Program-made: the position numbers and the translations under genes
Assembly (NCBI RefSeq): GCF_019972315.1
Contig: NZ_BLIZ01000001.1
Location: 3,409,922-3,473,921 of the forward strand
DNA length: 64,000 bases
Reading direction: 5' to 3'
Source of the DNA: Geobacter sp. AOG1
GTDB taxonomy: Bacteria; Desulfobacterota; Desulfuromonadia; Geobacterales; Geobacteraceae
Part shown: one piece after another, positions 33,909 to 42,897 of the stretch
How positions within the stretch are numbered: position 1 is the first letter of the stretch
Layout: each line of letters opens with the position of its first letter
The notes under the pieces: generated by a model
What the model was told of the DNA's origin: nothing
Seen by the model: only the letters and a program-made list of their open reading frames with translations
The model's database searches: none

Positions 33909-34004
33909 GGGAACTCCGTCATTTTTTTCGATTGTAGCAGAACTTTTTCCCAATTGACAGAGCTATGGAGGCTAAGCCATTTCAGGAAGCACGGAAGATT
34001 AGTC

Positions 34005-34033
34005 TTGAGTTACAGGATGAAATAGTGTAGAAA
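34005..34033 (+). promoter_or_regulatory. Promoter of tRNA-Arg
   Basis: TTGAGT (34005-34010), 17 bases, TAGAAA (34028-34033), placing the start about five bases before the mature tRNA. Confidence 0.55.
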
Positions 34034-34044
34034 AGATAGTTCGC

Positions 34045-34121
34045 GGGCGGTTAGCTCAGTTGGATAGAGTACAGGCCTCCGAAGCCTGGGGTCGTGGGTT
34101 CGAATCCCATGCCGCCCGCCA
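34045..34121 (+). tRNA. tRNA-Arg (anticodon CCG)
   Basis: 77 bases including an encoded CCA. The acceptor GGGCGGT pairs with GCCGCCC (one U-G). The D-arm TAGCTCAGTTGGATAGAGTA is normal. The anticodon stem CAGGC/GCCTG has loop CTCCGAA, so the anticodon is CCG, reading CGG. The T-arm GTGGG-TTCGAAT-CCCAT is canonical. Confidence 0.97.
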
Positions 34122-34128
34122 TATCAAC

Positions 34129-34156
34129 AAAAAGGGAGCCATGAGCTCCCTTTTTT
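34129..34156 (+). terminator. Terminator after tRNA-Arg
   Basis: GGGAGC, loop CATGA, GCTCCC, then six T. The flanking A-run pairs with the T-run. Confidence 0.85.
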
Positions 34157-34161
34157 GTGCC

Positions 34162-34189
34162 TTGCCACCACCCCTCACCATGCTAAACT
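34162..34189 (+). promoter_or_regulatory. Putative promoter of hydB, giving a nearly leaderless mRNA
   Basis: TTGCCA (34162-34167), 16 bases, TAAACT (34184-34189). The ATG follows at 34199, so the start point would fall at or just before the start codon. No Shine-Dalgarno sequence is seen. Confidence 0.4.
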
Positions 34190-34198
34190 TTACCCAGT

Positions 34199-35209
34199 AT
34201 GGACGAGGAGACGGATGTGGAGCAGCATTTCCTTGCAGACAACGCCCTGGGGCAATTCCTTGATTGTCTCACCCAATATGGGGCACTTCACGGACCGACC
34301 CGGACCTCCGACGGAGTAGATGTTTTCGGCCCAATCCAGGCCGGTATAGAAGGTCTGCTTCTCGACTACCGACGCACCCTCATCCCCCCCAAGAAATACC
34401 TTATCCCCCCCCGTCAGACCATCCTGAACTACGCCACTGCAACCGGCTACACCTTGCCCACTGGACCTGCACCGCAGCTCGTCCTGTTCGGAGTACACCC
34501 CTGCGACCTGCAAGGGATTGACTATCTGGATCGCGTGTTCATGGGGGATCGCCCCGACCAGCTCTATCGTCGCTACCGGGATGCAATCACACTGGTCGGC
34601 CTCTCCTGCGAACCGGATGCATTCTGTTTCTGCGCCTCCCCTGTAAAAGCTCCCCACAATGCCGACCTGTTCCTCCAGCGTATAGAGCACGGTTTCCTGG
34701 TCAGCACTGAAACATCCAAGGGGAAGAGGATGCTTGCCGGTCTCGAACCGCTGCTGACGAAAACTGAAGCAGCTCCTCCACCGCCTGTCGAGAGCCGGAT
34801 GATGAGTCGGCTCAATGACGTGGCAGTAACCGGCAGAACATTTCCCGACAGCCCTCTCTGGGAAAGCTTTGCCGCACGTTGCCTTTCCTGCGGCGCCTGT
34901 TCGGTCTGCTGCCCGACCTGTTACTGCTTCGACGTCCTGGAAAATGGTGCCCTTGACGAAATGACCGCCGACCGGCTCCGGGAGTGGGACAATTGCCTGT
35001 TCCGGGCCCACGGCGAGGTGGCTGGAGGCCATAACTTTCGCCCTACCCGCCGGGAACGCTTCCACTACCGCTACCTGCACAAATACCTGGGGTTCGGCGC
35101 ATTGGCGGGAGTACCCGCCTGTGTCGGCTGTGGCCGCTGCCGGGAAGTATGCCCGGTGGCAATTGACCTGACGGAGCTGTTCGCGGAGGGCGACGATGTC
35201 TGCGCCTGA
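34199..35209 (+). CDS. hydB: Group 3b hydrogenase (sulfhydrogenase) beta subunit, iron-sulfur protein
   Basis: 336 residues. Two C-terminal [4Fe-4S] motifs are CLSCGACSVCCPTCYCFDV and CVGCGRCREVCPVAIDL. Upstream Cys sets FGVHPCDLQG and SCEPDAFCFC belong to the HydB family. This subunit passes electrons between the hydrogenase module (HydDA) and the NAD(P)-binding HydG. It is first in a four-gene cluster with overlapping genes throughout. No RBS precedes the ATG. The protein has no export signal, so the complex is cytoplasmic. Confidence 0.9.
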   Translation: MDEETDVEQHFLADNALGQFLDCLTQYGALHGPTRTSDGVDVFGPIQAGIEGLLLDYRRTLIPPKKYLIPPRQTILNYATATGYTLPTGPAPQLVLFGVHPCDLQGIDYLDRVFMGDRPDQLYRRYRDAITLVGLSCEPDAFCFCASPVKAPHNADLFLQRIEHGFLVSTETSKGKRMLAGLEPLLTKTEAAPPPPVESRMMSRLNDVAVTGRTFPDSPLWESFAARCLSCGACSVCCPTCYCFDVLENGALDEMTADRLREWDNCLFRAHGEVAGGHNFRPTRRERFHYRYLHKYLGFGALAGVPACVGCGRCREVCPVAIDLTELFAEGDDVCA

Positions 35210-36035
35210 ACTCAACTCTGTCCCGATTCCCGCCCGTATTCAGACCATTCGGCAGTTGACCGCCGACACCTCCCTGTTTCGCCTCCAATTGGATGACGAC
35301 AAGGCTTTCCCCTTCATCCCGGGCCAGTTTATCCAGCTGTCAGTACCGGGCGGCGGCGAAGTTCCCATCTCTCCTGCAGACCTTCCTGCAGAGGATGGGA
35401 CCATGGAGCTGTGCGTGCGCCGTTTCGGTCATGTCACATCGCTTCTTCACCAGAGCAGGGTGGGAGACCGACTCGGCATTCGCGGACCGTTAGGTAACGG
35501 TTTTCCCGTCGACGAAATGGCAGGTAAAGACGTCCTGCTCCTCGCGGGTGGGCTCGGTATAGCGCCGCTCCGGTCCCTCCTCTTCCATCTTCTGCGCCAT
35601 CGTTCCGACATTCGCTCCCTCACCCTCATGTACGGAGCGCGGGAACCGGCCGTCATGCTCTTCAAGGACGAACTTCTGGACTTGGCCGCCACTGGCTCAC
35701 TGCGCCTGCTATTGACCGTCGATTTCCTGTCTGATACCGGCCAGGAAGAACCGGCATGCAATGTCGGCCTGCTCCCGACCCTGCTCAAGGGGGTGCGGTT
35801 GGAATCGAGCCTCTCCTGTGCCGCCGTCTGCGGTCCGCCGGCACTCTACCGCTGCACCATCGACGAGCTTCTCCAGGCCGGCGTAGCTGGAGATGACATC
35901 TATCTGTCACTGGAACGGCGGATGAAGTGTGGCGTCGGCATCTGTTGCCATTGCGCCATCGGCCAGCTTTTCTGCTGTTGCGACGGACCGGTCTTCCGTT
36001 ACCGGGACATCAAAGACATCCCCGGTGCCCTATGA
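35196..36035 (+). CDS. hydG: Group 3b hydrogenase gamma subunit, FAD/NAD(P)-binding
   Basis: 279 residues. A ferredoxin-reductase-like fold: FAD region FIPGQFIQLSVPGG and VGDRLGIRGPLGNGF, and nucleotide-binding LLLAGGLGIAPLRSLLFHLL. A C-terminal [2Fe-2S] site is of dihydroorotate-dehydrogenase-B type, MKCGVGICCHCAIGQLFCCC. It would exchange electrons with NAD(P)H. The start overlaps hydB by 14 bases, and its stop overlaps hydD (ATGA). Confidence 0.92.
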   Translation: MSAPELNSVPIPARIQTIRQLTADTSLFRLQLDDDKAFPFIPGQFIQLSVPGGGEVPISPADLPAEDGTMELCVRRFGHVTSLLHQSRVGDRLGIRGPLGNGFPVDEMAGKDVLLLAGGLGIAPLRSLLFHLLRHRSDIRSLTLMYGAREPAVMLFKDELLDLAATGSLRLLLTVDFLSDTGQEEPACNVGLLPTLLKGVRLESSLSCAAVCGPPALYRCTIDELLQAGVAGDDIYLSLERRMKCGVGICCHCAIGQLFCCCDGPVFRYRDIKDIPGAL

Positions 36036-36787
36036 CCCGACCAACCCTTGCCATAGCGGGACTGACCGCCTGTTTCGGCTGCCAGCTGACCCTCCTCAAC
36101 TGCGAGGCAGAACTCCCAACCCTCGCCGAGCGTTTCGATTTCACCTACTTCCCCATGGGGAGCAGCAGACACGATATTGGGGGAGAATTTTCCGCAGCCC
36201 TCGTCGAAGGGTCAGTTTCCACACCAGACGACCTGGAAACACTGGTCAAACTCAGGAGCCGGAGCCGCATCCTGGTCGCCTTCGGCACCTGTGCATGCTG
36301 GGGCGGGGTTGCCGCCATGAACAACCACCTTTCCCGCGAGGCAATGACTGAATCCGTCTATGGCAAGGGAGCTGGGCCCACAGGAAGTTTCAACCCTTGC
36401 CCCCTTCACCGTTTTGTCACCGTCGACTTCTCCATTAACGGCTGCCCGCCGGAAAAACACGAACTGCTGACAACCCTTGCGGCTCTTCTCCATGGGACCT
36501 TGCCGGTATTTCCCCAATACCCTGTCTGCACCGAATGCCGCAACCGGGAATGCCTCTGTCTCCTTATCGAACGGGGAGAACCATGCCTTGGTCCCATTAC
36601 CCAGGCCGGATGCAACGCCCGCTGTCCGGCAGTCTCCATCAAATGTGAGGGATGCAGGGGGCCGGTAACGGAAGCAAACGTGGCGTCGGAACTTGAGGTA
36701 CTCCTGGAGAAGGGGATATCTCGGGAGGAAGTGATACGTCGTATGCGACGCTTTTACCCGGAGTGGGACTATGGGCAACGTTCTTGA
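36032..36787 (+). CDS. hydD: Group 3b hydrogenase delta (small) subunit
   Basis: 251 residues from ATG 36032 in the overlap ATGA. Cluster ligands: GLTACFGCQLTLLNCE, GTCACWGGVA, and a Cys-rich end CTECRNRECLCLLIERGEPC and CNARCPAVSIKCEGCRGP. There is no twin-arginine signal, unlike HybS, which places this complex in the cytoplasm. It holds the clusters that carry electrons from the Ni-Fe site in HydA. Its end overlaps hydA by 17 bases. Confidence 0.92.
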   Translation: MTRPTLAIAGLTACFGCQLTLLNCEAELPTLAERFDFTYFPMGSSRHDIGGEFSAALVEGSVSTPDDLETLVKLRSRSRILVAFGTCACWGGVAAMNNHLSREAMTESVYGKGAGPTGSFNPCPLHRFVTVDFSINGCPPEKHELLTTLAALLHGTLPVFPQYPVCTECRNRECLCLLIERGEPCLGPITQAGCNARCPAVSIKCEGCRGPVTEANVASELEVLLEKGISREEVIRRMRRFYPEWDYGQRS

Positions 36788-38054
36788 GATAAAGCCGCTC
36801 AGCAGGGTCGAAGGGCATGGGACGGTGAAGGTTTCCATTGCCGGACGCCAGGTCGAATCGGTCCAGCTCAACCTTATCGAATCACCGAGGCTTTTCGAGG
36901 CTCTCCTGGTGGGGAAGCCGTACGATGAACTGCCGGAGATCATCTGCCGAATCTGCTCCATCTGCTCGTCAGTGCACCGGGTAACCTCTCTTCAAGCCAT
37001 CGAGGCCGCACTCTGCATCGGGATATCCGAACCGACCGCCCTTTACCGTGAACTGATAGTTGCAGGGGGACAGATCGAAAGCCACAGCCTGCATCTGTTC
37101 TGTCTCGTCCTCCCCGATTACTTTGACAGTGCCGGTTTTGCCGAACTGGCGACAAAAGCCCCTGCAGAATTCAAGACCGGACTTCGTATCAAGGCTGCAG
37201 GCAACCGCATCCAGGAACTCGTCGGCGGAAGGCTCATCCATCCCGCCAATCTCGTCCCGGGAGGGATGGGAAAGCGTCCTGCCCGGGACGAGTTGAAGAG
37301 ACTCAGGGATGAACTGCTGGAGGTACTTCCCGATGCGGTTAAGGCCTGCGAACTGTTCGCTACATGCCCCACTCACCTGCATCCGGCCAATTTCACGCCT
37401 CCCACCTACCTGGCGGTCCAGAGTGACGACTCGGAATCATCACCGGTAAAACAGCTTGTCACCAGTAACGGCCAGGGCACCGACATCACAAGGTACCGTG
37501 AACTCCTTCCGGAACAGGTTGTCCCCCACTCCTACGCCAAGCAGAGTCGTGCCGGAGGAGAGATCGTGGCAGTAGGAGCACTATCCCGTCTCAACCTGGG
37601 GATCCAACTCTCTTCGCGAAGCGCCCAGGCATTCTTCGATGCCCGCTCCCAACTTCTTGGCGCACCGATATCGGCTAATGTTCTGGCGCAGGGGGTTGAA
37701 CTGATCCACTCCGTGGAACAAAGTATAGCTCTCATCGACACTCTTCTCGATCATCCGGCAACGTGTGAACCACGGGCACCTTTACACATTCATGAGGGTA
37801 TCGGCACGGCAGCCCTGGAAGCACCGCGCGGCGTACTGATCCACAGATACGAGCTTGATAATCGCGGCATCTGCATTGCGGCTGACATTGTCACCCCTAC
37901 CGCCATCAACCAGGCTGCCATGGAGCGAGACCTCTACGCTCTCGCTTCTGCACTTACCGGAACTGACGAATCGGAACTGAAACGACAGCTGGAAATGCTC
38001 GTGCGCGCCTACGACCCATGCATCTCCTGCGCAGTCCATGTCGTGAGAATTTAG
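36771..38054 (+). CDS. hydA: Group 3b hydrogenase alpha (large) subunit
   Basis: 427 residues. L1 motif RICSICSSVH with Cys62 and Cys65; L2 motif DPCISCAVH with Cys417 and Cys420. The C-terminal extension after His423 is only VVRI. This very short tail is like that of archaeal sulfhydrogenases, which still need a maturation protease. No such protease gene lies in this cluster. The enzyme would couple H2 to NAD(P)H in the cytoplasm, in either direction. It is distinct from the periplasmic Hyb enzyme at 14586-20231. Confidence 0.94.
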   Translation: MGNVLEIKPLSRVEGHGTVKVSIAGRQVESVQLNLIESPRLFEALLVGKPYDELPEIICRICSICSSVHRVTSLQAIEAALCIGISEPTALYRELIVAGGQIESHSLHLFCLVLPDYFDSAGFAELATKAPAEFKTGLRIKAAGNRIQELVGGRLIHPANLVPGGMGKRPARDELKRLRDELLEVLPDAVKACELFATCPTHLHPANFTPPTYLAVQSDDSESSPVKQLVTSNGQGTDITRYRELLPEQVVPHSYAKQSRAGGEIVAVGALSRLNLGIQLSSRSAQAFFDARSQLLGAPISANVLAQGVELIHSVEQSIALIDTLLDHPATCEPRAPLHIHEGIGTAALEAPRGVLIHRYELDNRGICIAADIVTPTAINQAAMERDLYALASALTGTDESELKRQLEMLVRAYDPCISCAVHVVRI

Positions 38055-38076
38055 CTCTTTTCAGTATCGTTTGAGG

Positions 38077-38105
38077 TTGCTTACACGCCAGCCGCATGCT
38101 ACAAC
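38077..38105 (+). promoter_or_regulatory. Putative promoter of sfsA, giving a nearly leaderless mRNA
   Basis: TTGCTT (38077-38082), 17 bases, TACAAC (38100-38105); the ATG is at 38112, about where transcription would start. There is no Shine-Dalgarno sequence. Confidence 0.4.
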
Positions 38106-38111
38106 TCACCC

Positions 38112-38807
38112 ATGCAACTTCCCACCACCCTTTTCCCCGGCCGTCTTCTCAAACGCTACCAGCGATTTCTTGCCGACGTACAGTTGGACAGTGGCGAGGC
38201 AGTCATCGCCCACTGCCCCAATTCCGGCAGCATGCTGGGGTGCAAGACCCTGGACAGTCCAGTGCTTCTCTCCTGCAGCGATAATCCGTCACGAAAACTC
38301 AAATACACGTGGGAATTGGTTTTTGTCCATGGGTATTGGGTCGGCATCAACACCGGCCTCCCCAACAGGCTCGTGCGTGAGGCAATCGAATCTGGAGTTG
38401 TAAAGGAGTTGCAGGGGTATACCACCATCAGGCCTGAAGTTCCCTATGGGAAAAACAGCCGGATAGATCTCCTGTTGAGTGGCTCAAGCGGATGTTGCTA
38501 CGTGGAAGTGAAGAACGTGACGCTGAGGGAAGGTGATAAGGCCTTGTTCCCCGATGCAGTTACAACGCGGGGTCAGAAGCATCTACGGGAGCTTATGGAG
38601 GTGGTTCGGAATGGGTCGCGGGGGGTCATCTTCTTCGTGGTGCAACGGGGAGACTGCCAGACGGTGAGCCCTGCAGACGCCATCGATCCTGAATATGGAA
38701 GACTGCTTCGGCTGGCCGTAAAGAGTGGGGTCGAAGCACTCGCCTACCAGGCTTTCGTTAGCCCGGAGGAAATTCGGCTAGTTCGGCCCCTGTCGATACT
38801 GCTCTGA
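38112..38807 (+). CDS. sfsA: SfsA family protein (sugar fermentation stimulation protein homologue)
   Basis: 231 residues. The start fits the family N-terminus (LLKRYQRFLADVQLDSGE, then HCPNSGSMLGC). Other signatures: YTWELVFVHGYWVGINTGLP, EVPYGKNSRIDLLL, CYVEVKNVTL and FPDAVTTRGQKHLREL. The fold is related to nucleases with a PD-(D/E)XK-like core (RIDLLL...YVEVKN). Its role in sugar metabolism rests on old E. coli genetics and is not settled. 57 bases after hydA, without RBS; it may be leaderless or co-transcribed with hyd. Confidence 0.94.
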   Translation: MQLPTTLFPGRLLKRYQRFLADVQLDSGEAVIAHCPNSGSMLGCKTLDSPVLLSCSDNPSRKLKYTWELVFVHGYWVGINTGLPNRLVREAIESGVVKELQGYTTIRPEVPYGKNSRIDLLLSGSSGCCYVEVKNVTLREGDKALFPDAVTTRGQKHLRELMEVVRNGSRGVIFFVVQRGDCQTVSPADAIDPEYGRLLRLAVKSGVEALAYQAFVSPEEIRLVRPLSILL

Positions 38808-38855
38808 GACCTGGCAGCAAGCTACAGTTGTTAAAAATCCGCTTGCGCCCACGAA

Positions 38856-38879
38856 AAAGGCGAGGTTCCCCTCGCCTTT
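38856..38879. terminator. Bidirectional terminator between sfsA and the ribosomal operon
   Basis: AAAGGCGAGG, TTCC, CCTCGCCTTT: a perfect 10-bp stem with A-run and T-run on both sides. It ends the 20-kb rpsL-to-rplQ operon on the - strand. Confidence 0.9.
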
Positions 38880-38903
38880 ACGATTTCATGTGTATCATGT
38901 TAA

Positions 38904-39440
38904 CTAATCTGCTTTTGCCTCACAGGCTTCATCACCCTCGACAACATGGGTTTTGAGTGTTTCTTCCGCAACCGGTTCTGAACTCAGCACATCTGCCTGA
39001 ACAGTTGCGGCCGGAGCAGGCTTAGGGGCAGCCTTCTTAGCGGTAGTCTTTTTAGCCGGCTTCGATTCGCTTTTTGCCTTTAGCTCTTCTTCGACCAGCT
39101 CGATGATGGAAACCGGAGCATTGTCGCCGGGGCGGATTCCCAGCTTGATGATACGGGTATAGCCACCGGGGCGTTCTTTGTAGCGAGGGGCTATGGTCGT
39201 AAACAGCTTTGTCACCACCTTCTTGTCCCTGATATAGGCAGCTGCCTGACGCATAGCATGTAGATCACCCTTCTTGCCGAGGGTGATCATCTTCTCTGCG
39301 ATGCTGCGGAGCTCCTTTGCCTTGGCATCGGTGGTCGTAATTTTTTCATGATTGAGGAACGAAGTCACCATGTTACGAAACATGGCTACTCTGTGACTTG
39401 TTGTTCTCCCCAACCTTCTGCCTGCATTATTGTGACGCAT
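38904..39440 (-). CDS. rplQ: Ribosomal protein L17 with C-terminal extension
   Basis: 178 residues. The core [20 protein letters not shown] through [18 protein letters not shown] is standard 50S L17, near the peptide exit side. E. coli L17 has 127 residues; here about 55 extra residues follow. They begin [19 protein letters not shown] and end with an acidic DEACEAKAD. Last gene of the alpha operon, 34 bases after rpoA, followed by the terminator at 38856. Confidence 0.97.
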   Translation of the reverse strand: MRHNNAGRRLGRTTSHRVAMFRNMVTSFLNHEKITTTDAKAKELRSIAEKMITLGKKGDLHAMRQAAAYIRDKKVVTKLFTTIAPRYKERPGGYTRIIKLGIRPGDNAPVSIIELVEEELKAKSESKPAKKTTAKKAAPKPAPAATVQADVLSSEPVAEETLKTHVVEGDEACEAKAD

Positions 39441-39474
39441 GACTACGGGTTCCTTTCTCTTTTAGCCTTGCGGA

Positions 39475-40497
39475 TTACTCTTCCTCTTTACGGTCTCCAC
39501 GGAGTCGGCGCATGATTTCCGGATCGGGGAAACCTTCCAGCTTCATACCCAGCGTAAGACCCATATCCGCAAGAATATCCTTTATCTCGTTGAGCGATTT
39601 ACGGCCGAAATTCTGAGTTTTGAGCATTTCTGCTTCGCTCCGCGAAACCAGCTCGCCAATCAGCTTGATACCGGCATTCTTGAGACAGTTTGCGGAACGC
39701 ACCGAAAGTTCAAGTTCGTCAACGGAGCGATACAGATTTTCGTTGAACTTCTCACGCTCCTCAAGGGGTTCTCCCTCTTCAGACGGTTCCGATTCTTCGT
39801 CAAAATTGATAAAGATGGTCAACTGCTCCTTGAGTATCTTGGCAGCATAGGCTATCGCATCATCGGGTTTGACACTACCATCTGTCCATATTTCTAGGGT
39901 GAGTTTGTCATAATCAGTGATTTGCCCAACGCGAGCGTTAGTAACCGTGAAATTAACCTTCTGGATCGGTGAAAATATGGAATCGATCGGTATCGTACCA
40001 ACCGACGCCTTTTCATCACGGTTGCGGTCTGCGGGTACATACCCACGCCCCATTTTTACTACCATTTCCATTTCCAGGTTCGCATCCTTTGAACAGGTCG
40101 CGATGTGATGATCGGCGTTGAGCACCTCAACATTGGAATCAGTAATGATATCGCCTGCTGTTATAATTCCTTCCCCTTTGTGGATGACTCTGATGGTGCG
40201 GGGTTCCTGTCCATGCATCTTGAAACGTACGCTTTTAAGATTGAGAATGATATCCGTAACGTCTTCGGTAACCCCCGGAATGGCGGAAAATTCGTGGAGT
40301 ACCCCCTTCACCTTAACGGAGGTAATGGCAGCACCCTGCAGAGAAGAAAGCAGCACCCTGCGCAGAGAGTTGCCGAGCGTCGTACCGAATCCACGTTCAA
40401 ATGGCTCAGCGTAAAATTTTCCGTACGTATTAGTAAGCGTATCCGCTTCAACCTGCAGCTTTTTGGGTCTGATCAGGTCGCGCCAGTTTTTATACAT
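39475..40497 (-). CDS. rpoA: RNA polymerase alpha subunit
   Basis: 340 residues. The N-terminal assembly domain has the dimer segment [22 protein letters not shown] (split) and the C-terminal domain has [16 protein letters not shown] and [14 protein letters not shown], which bind UP elements and activators. The linker holds an acidic stretch [16 protein letters not shown], longer than usual. It lies between rpsD and rplQ, the classic alpha operon order. Confidence 0.99.
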   Translation of the reverse strand: MYKNWRDLIRPKKLQVEADTLTNTYGKFYAEPFERGFGTTLGNSLRRVLLSSLQGAAITSVKVKGVLHEFSAIPGVTEDVTDIILNLKSVRFKMHGQEPRTIRVIHKGEGIITAGDIITDSNVEVLNADHHIATCSKDANLEMEMVVKMGRGYVPADRNRDEKASVGTIPIDSIFSPIQKVNFTVTNARVGQITDYDKLTLEIWTDGSVKPDDAIAYAAKILKEQLTIFINFDEESEPSEEGEPLEEREKFNENLYRSVDELELSVRSANCLKNAGIKLIGELVSRSEAEMLKTQNFGRKSLNEIKDILADMGLTLGMKLEGFPDPEIMRRLRGDRKEEE

Positions 40498-40528
40498 GTA
40501 GTGCCTCCCTGTCGGGTGTAGTTAGCCT

Positions 40529-41155
40529 TTACTTGGAATAGAGCTCGACAATCAATTGCTCCTGGATCGGCATAGTTATGTCTTCCCGCACCGGCAGGGA
40601 TTTAACCATACCTTTATAAGCATCCTTATCCAGTTCCAGCCACTGCGGGATACCCCGCCGTACCACTCCTTCCAGGGATTCATTTATGGAGGCAACCTTA
40701 CGACTCTTCTCGCGCAACTCAAGGACATCACCAACCTTTACCTGAATGGAAGGGATATTCACTTTCCTGCCATTAAGAGTAAAGTGGCCGTGCCGCACCA
40801 GCTGACGTGCTTCAATTCTTGAGGTGGCAAAACCTGACCGGTACACGATATTATCGAGTCTTCGCTCCAAGAGGGAAAGGAGGTTTTCACCCGTTACCCC
40901 CTTCATACGGTCTGCCTTCTCGAAATAGGAGCGGAATTGTTTTTCCAGTATCCCGTAAATGCGACGAACCTTCTGCTTTTCACGCAACTGAACACCATAA
41001 GCGGAAACCTTCGACCGCCCTTGTCCGTGCTGGCCCGGCGGATAATTTCTCCTCTTGATGGCGCACTTGTCAGTATAGCAGCGCTCACCCTTCAGAAACA
41101 GCTCCATGTTTTCCCTTCTGCACAGACGGCAGGAGGGTCCTGTATATCTAGCCAA
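40529..41155 (-). CDS. rpsD: Ribosomal protein S4
   Basis: 208 residues. The N-terminus [20 protein letters not shown] followed by [19 protein letters not shown] holds four Cys for a zinc site (C+ form). The S4 domain is [19 protein letters not shown] and [19 protein letters not shown]4 nucleates 30S assembly and in many bacteria represses its own operon. Between rpsK and rpoA. Confidence 0.99.
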   Translation of the reverse strand: MARYTGPSCRLCRRENMELFLKGERCYTDKCAIKRRNYPPGQHGQGRSKVSAYGVQLREKQKVRRIYGILEKQFRSYFEKADRMKGVTGENLLSLLERRLDNIVYRSGFATSRIEARQLVRHGHFTLNGRKVNIPSIQVKVGDVLELREKSRKVASINESLEGVVRRGIPQWLELDKDAYKGMVKSLPVREDITMPIQEQLIVELYSK

Positions 41156-41187
41156 TGAAGACCTCCTTAACTATTGTTAGCTTACTA

Positions 41188-41583
41188 TTAAACTCTTCTT
41201 CTCTTTGGCGGACGACAACCATTGTGAGGAATGGGGGTAACGTCGCGAATAAAGCTTATGCTGAAACCTGCTGCCTGCAGAGCTCTGAGAGCAGACTCCC
41301 TGCCGGATCCAGGACCTTTAACATACACTTCCACACTTCTCATCCCGTGTTCCTGTGCCTTCTTGGCACAATCCTCGGCAGCCATCTGGGCAGCAAACGG
41401 GGTGCTTTTACGAGAGCCCTTGAATCCCTTGCTTCCGGCAGTAGACCACGCGACCACATTACCGACCGGATCGGTTATGGTAATAATGGTATTGTTGAAA
41501 GTGGCCTGGATGTGCGCCACTCCACTGGGGATATTCTTGCGTTCCTTTTTCTTCTTGACGACTTTTTTTGCAGGGCTAGCCAT
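41188..41583 (-). CDS. rpsK: Ribosomal protein S11
   Basis: 131 residues. [31 protein letters not shown] and the C-terminal [18 protein letters not shown] are family hallmarks. It forms part of the 30S platform. The Lys-rich N-terminus ([12 protein letters not shown]) is usual. 21 bases after rpsM. Confidence 0.99.
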   Translation of the reverse strand: MASPAKKVVKKKKERKNIPSGVAHIQATFNNTIITITDPVGNVVAWSTAGSKGFKGSRKSTPFAAQMAAEDCAKKAQEHGMRSVEVYVKGPGSGRESALRALQAAGFSISFIRDVTPIPHNGCRPPKRRRV

Positions 41584-41604
41584 TATTCCTCCAGATCACT
41601 TGTT

Positions 41605-41973
41605 CTATTTCTTCTTGCCAGCGACCGTTCTGGCCGGCCCTTTTCTTGTTCTGGCATTGGTCTTGGTCCGCTGTCCGCGTACCGGCAATCCTTTGCGATG
41701 ACGCAGACCACGGTAGCAACCAAGATCCATGAGCCGTTTGATGTTCATGGAAATATCACGGCGCAGGTCTCCCTCGACCTTGACATTTTTGTCAATATTC
41801 TCTCTAATCCGGGCAACTTCTGCCTCGGTAAGATTGTCTGTTCTGGTGTTCATATCCACACCGGATTCAGTAAGAATTTTTTGCGCCATAGATCGCCCTA
41901 TACCATAAATATAGGTCAAGGCGATCTCAATCCGTTTGTTCCTAGGTAGGTCTATGCCCGCGATACGTGCCAA
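41605..41973 (-). CDS. rpsM: Ribosomal protein S13
   Basis: 122 residues. [20 protein letters not shown], the helix-two-turn-helix region, [20 protein letters not shown] and a basic tail [14 protein letters not shown] are standard. It sits in the 30S head and contacts L5 and tRNA. It follows rpmJ by 29 bases. Confidence 0.99.
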   Translation of the reverse strand: MARIAGIDLPRNKRIEIALTYIYGIGRSMAQKILTESGVDMNTRTDNLTEAEVARIRENIDKNVKVEGDLRRDISMNIKRLMDLGCYRGLRHRKGLPVRGQRTKTNARTRKGPARTVAGKKK

Positions 41974-42002
41974 TGCCCGCTCCTCCTGAGTGTTATTACT
42001 TC

Positions 42003-42116
42003 TTAGCCCTGTCTCTGGGAATGCTTGGGAATGTCACATATCACCCTGACAATACCCTTGCGCTTGATAATCTTGCATTTGTCACAGATTTTTTTAACTG
42101 ATGCTCTTACCTTCAT
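42003..42116 (-). CDS. rpmJ: Ribosomal protein L36
   Basis: 37 residues, read directly: [20 protein letters not shown], then [17 protein letters not shown]. The zinc ligands are Cys11, Cys14, Cys27 and His32 (C+ form). It binds 23S rRNA in the 50S subunit. Located between map and rpsM, its standard place; infA, often next to it, is absent here. Confidence 0.97.
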   Translation of the reverse strand: MKVRASVKKICDKCKIIKRKGIVRVICDIPKHSQRQG

Positions 42117-42150
42117 GGTTTATCCTTTCGCTTCCTCGTATCTAGAAAAA

Positions 42151-42897
42151 CTAAAGCTTTGTCAGAATATCTGGACCGTGCTCAGTAATTGCCACCGTGT
42201 GCTCAAAATGGGCGGATAAACCACCATCACAGGTAATCGCTGTCCAACCGTCCTTCAGAACTTTCACATCAGGACCACGTTCGTTAATCATCGGTTCAAT
42301 CGCAAGAACCATCCCTGGTTTAAGCTTTACACCCCTACCTGGTAAACCAAAATTAGGGACTTGAGGGCTTTCATGAAGGTTTTTACCAATACCGTGACCA
42401 ACAAACTCTCTGACTACTGAAAAACCTCTTGCCTCCACATAACTTTGCACTGCGTGAGATATGTCGAATAGCCTATTGTCGGGTGTAGCTGCCGCGACGG
42501 CGTTACAGAGCGAAGCTTCGGTAACTTCTATGAGTCGCCTGGCGCTATCTGACACTTCCCCAAGGGGCACGGTGATAGCTGCGTCCCCATAATAACCGTC
42601 ATAAACAACGCCAAAATCAATACTTAGTATATCCCCTTGTGCTAGCTCGCGATTGCTAGGCATGCCGTGAACAACCTGATCATTAAGAGAACAACAGAGA
42701 GTATAGGGATAACCGCTGTACCCCTTGAAAGCGGGCAACGCACCGCGCTTTCTTGTTTCTCGTTCTGCAAGATCGTTCAATGTCAAACTTGTAACACCGG
42801 GCCGTATCTCCTGCCTGAGCAGTTCGAGAATCTCCGCAACGATCCTACAGGGAACCCGCATCCTGTCAATCTCCTGCGGAGATTTCAGGATTATCAC
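42151..42897 (-). CDS. map: Methionine aminopeptidase, type I
   Basis: 248 residues. It removes the start methionine from new proteins. Metal ligands lie in LSIDFGVVYDGYYGDAAITV (two Asp), FVGHGIGKNLHESP (His), GMVLAIEPMI (Glu) and the C-terminal SAHFEHTVAIT (Glu). The N-terminal IILKSPQEIDRMRVPCRIVA is typical. The start overlaps the adk stop by four bases. There is no N-terminal SH3-binding extension. Confidence 0.98.
   Translation of the reverse strand: MIILKSPQEIDRMRVPCRIVAEILELLRQEIRPGVTSLTLNDLAERETRKRGALPAFKGYSGYPYTLCCSLNDQVVHGMPSNRELAQGDILSIDFGVVYDGYYGDAAITVPLGEVSDSARRLIEVTEASLCNAVAAATPDNRLFDISHAVQSYVEARGFSVVREFVGHGIGKNLHESPQVPNFGLPGRGVKLKPGMVLAIEPMINERGPDVKVLKDGWTAITCDGGLSAHFEHTVAITEHGPDILTKL

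Noticed and set aside
42003-42151. infA (IF-1) between map and rpmJ
   Set aside because: Only 34 bases separate map and rpmJ; infA must lie elsewhere.
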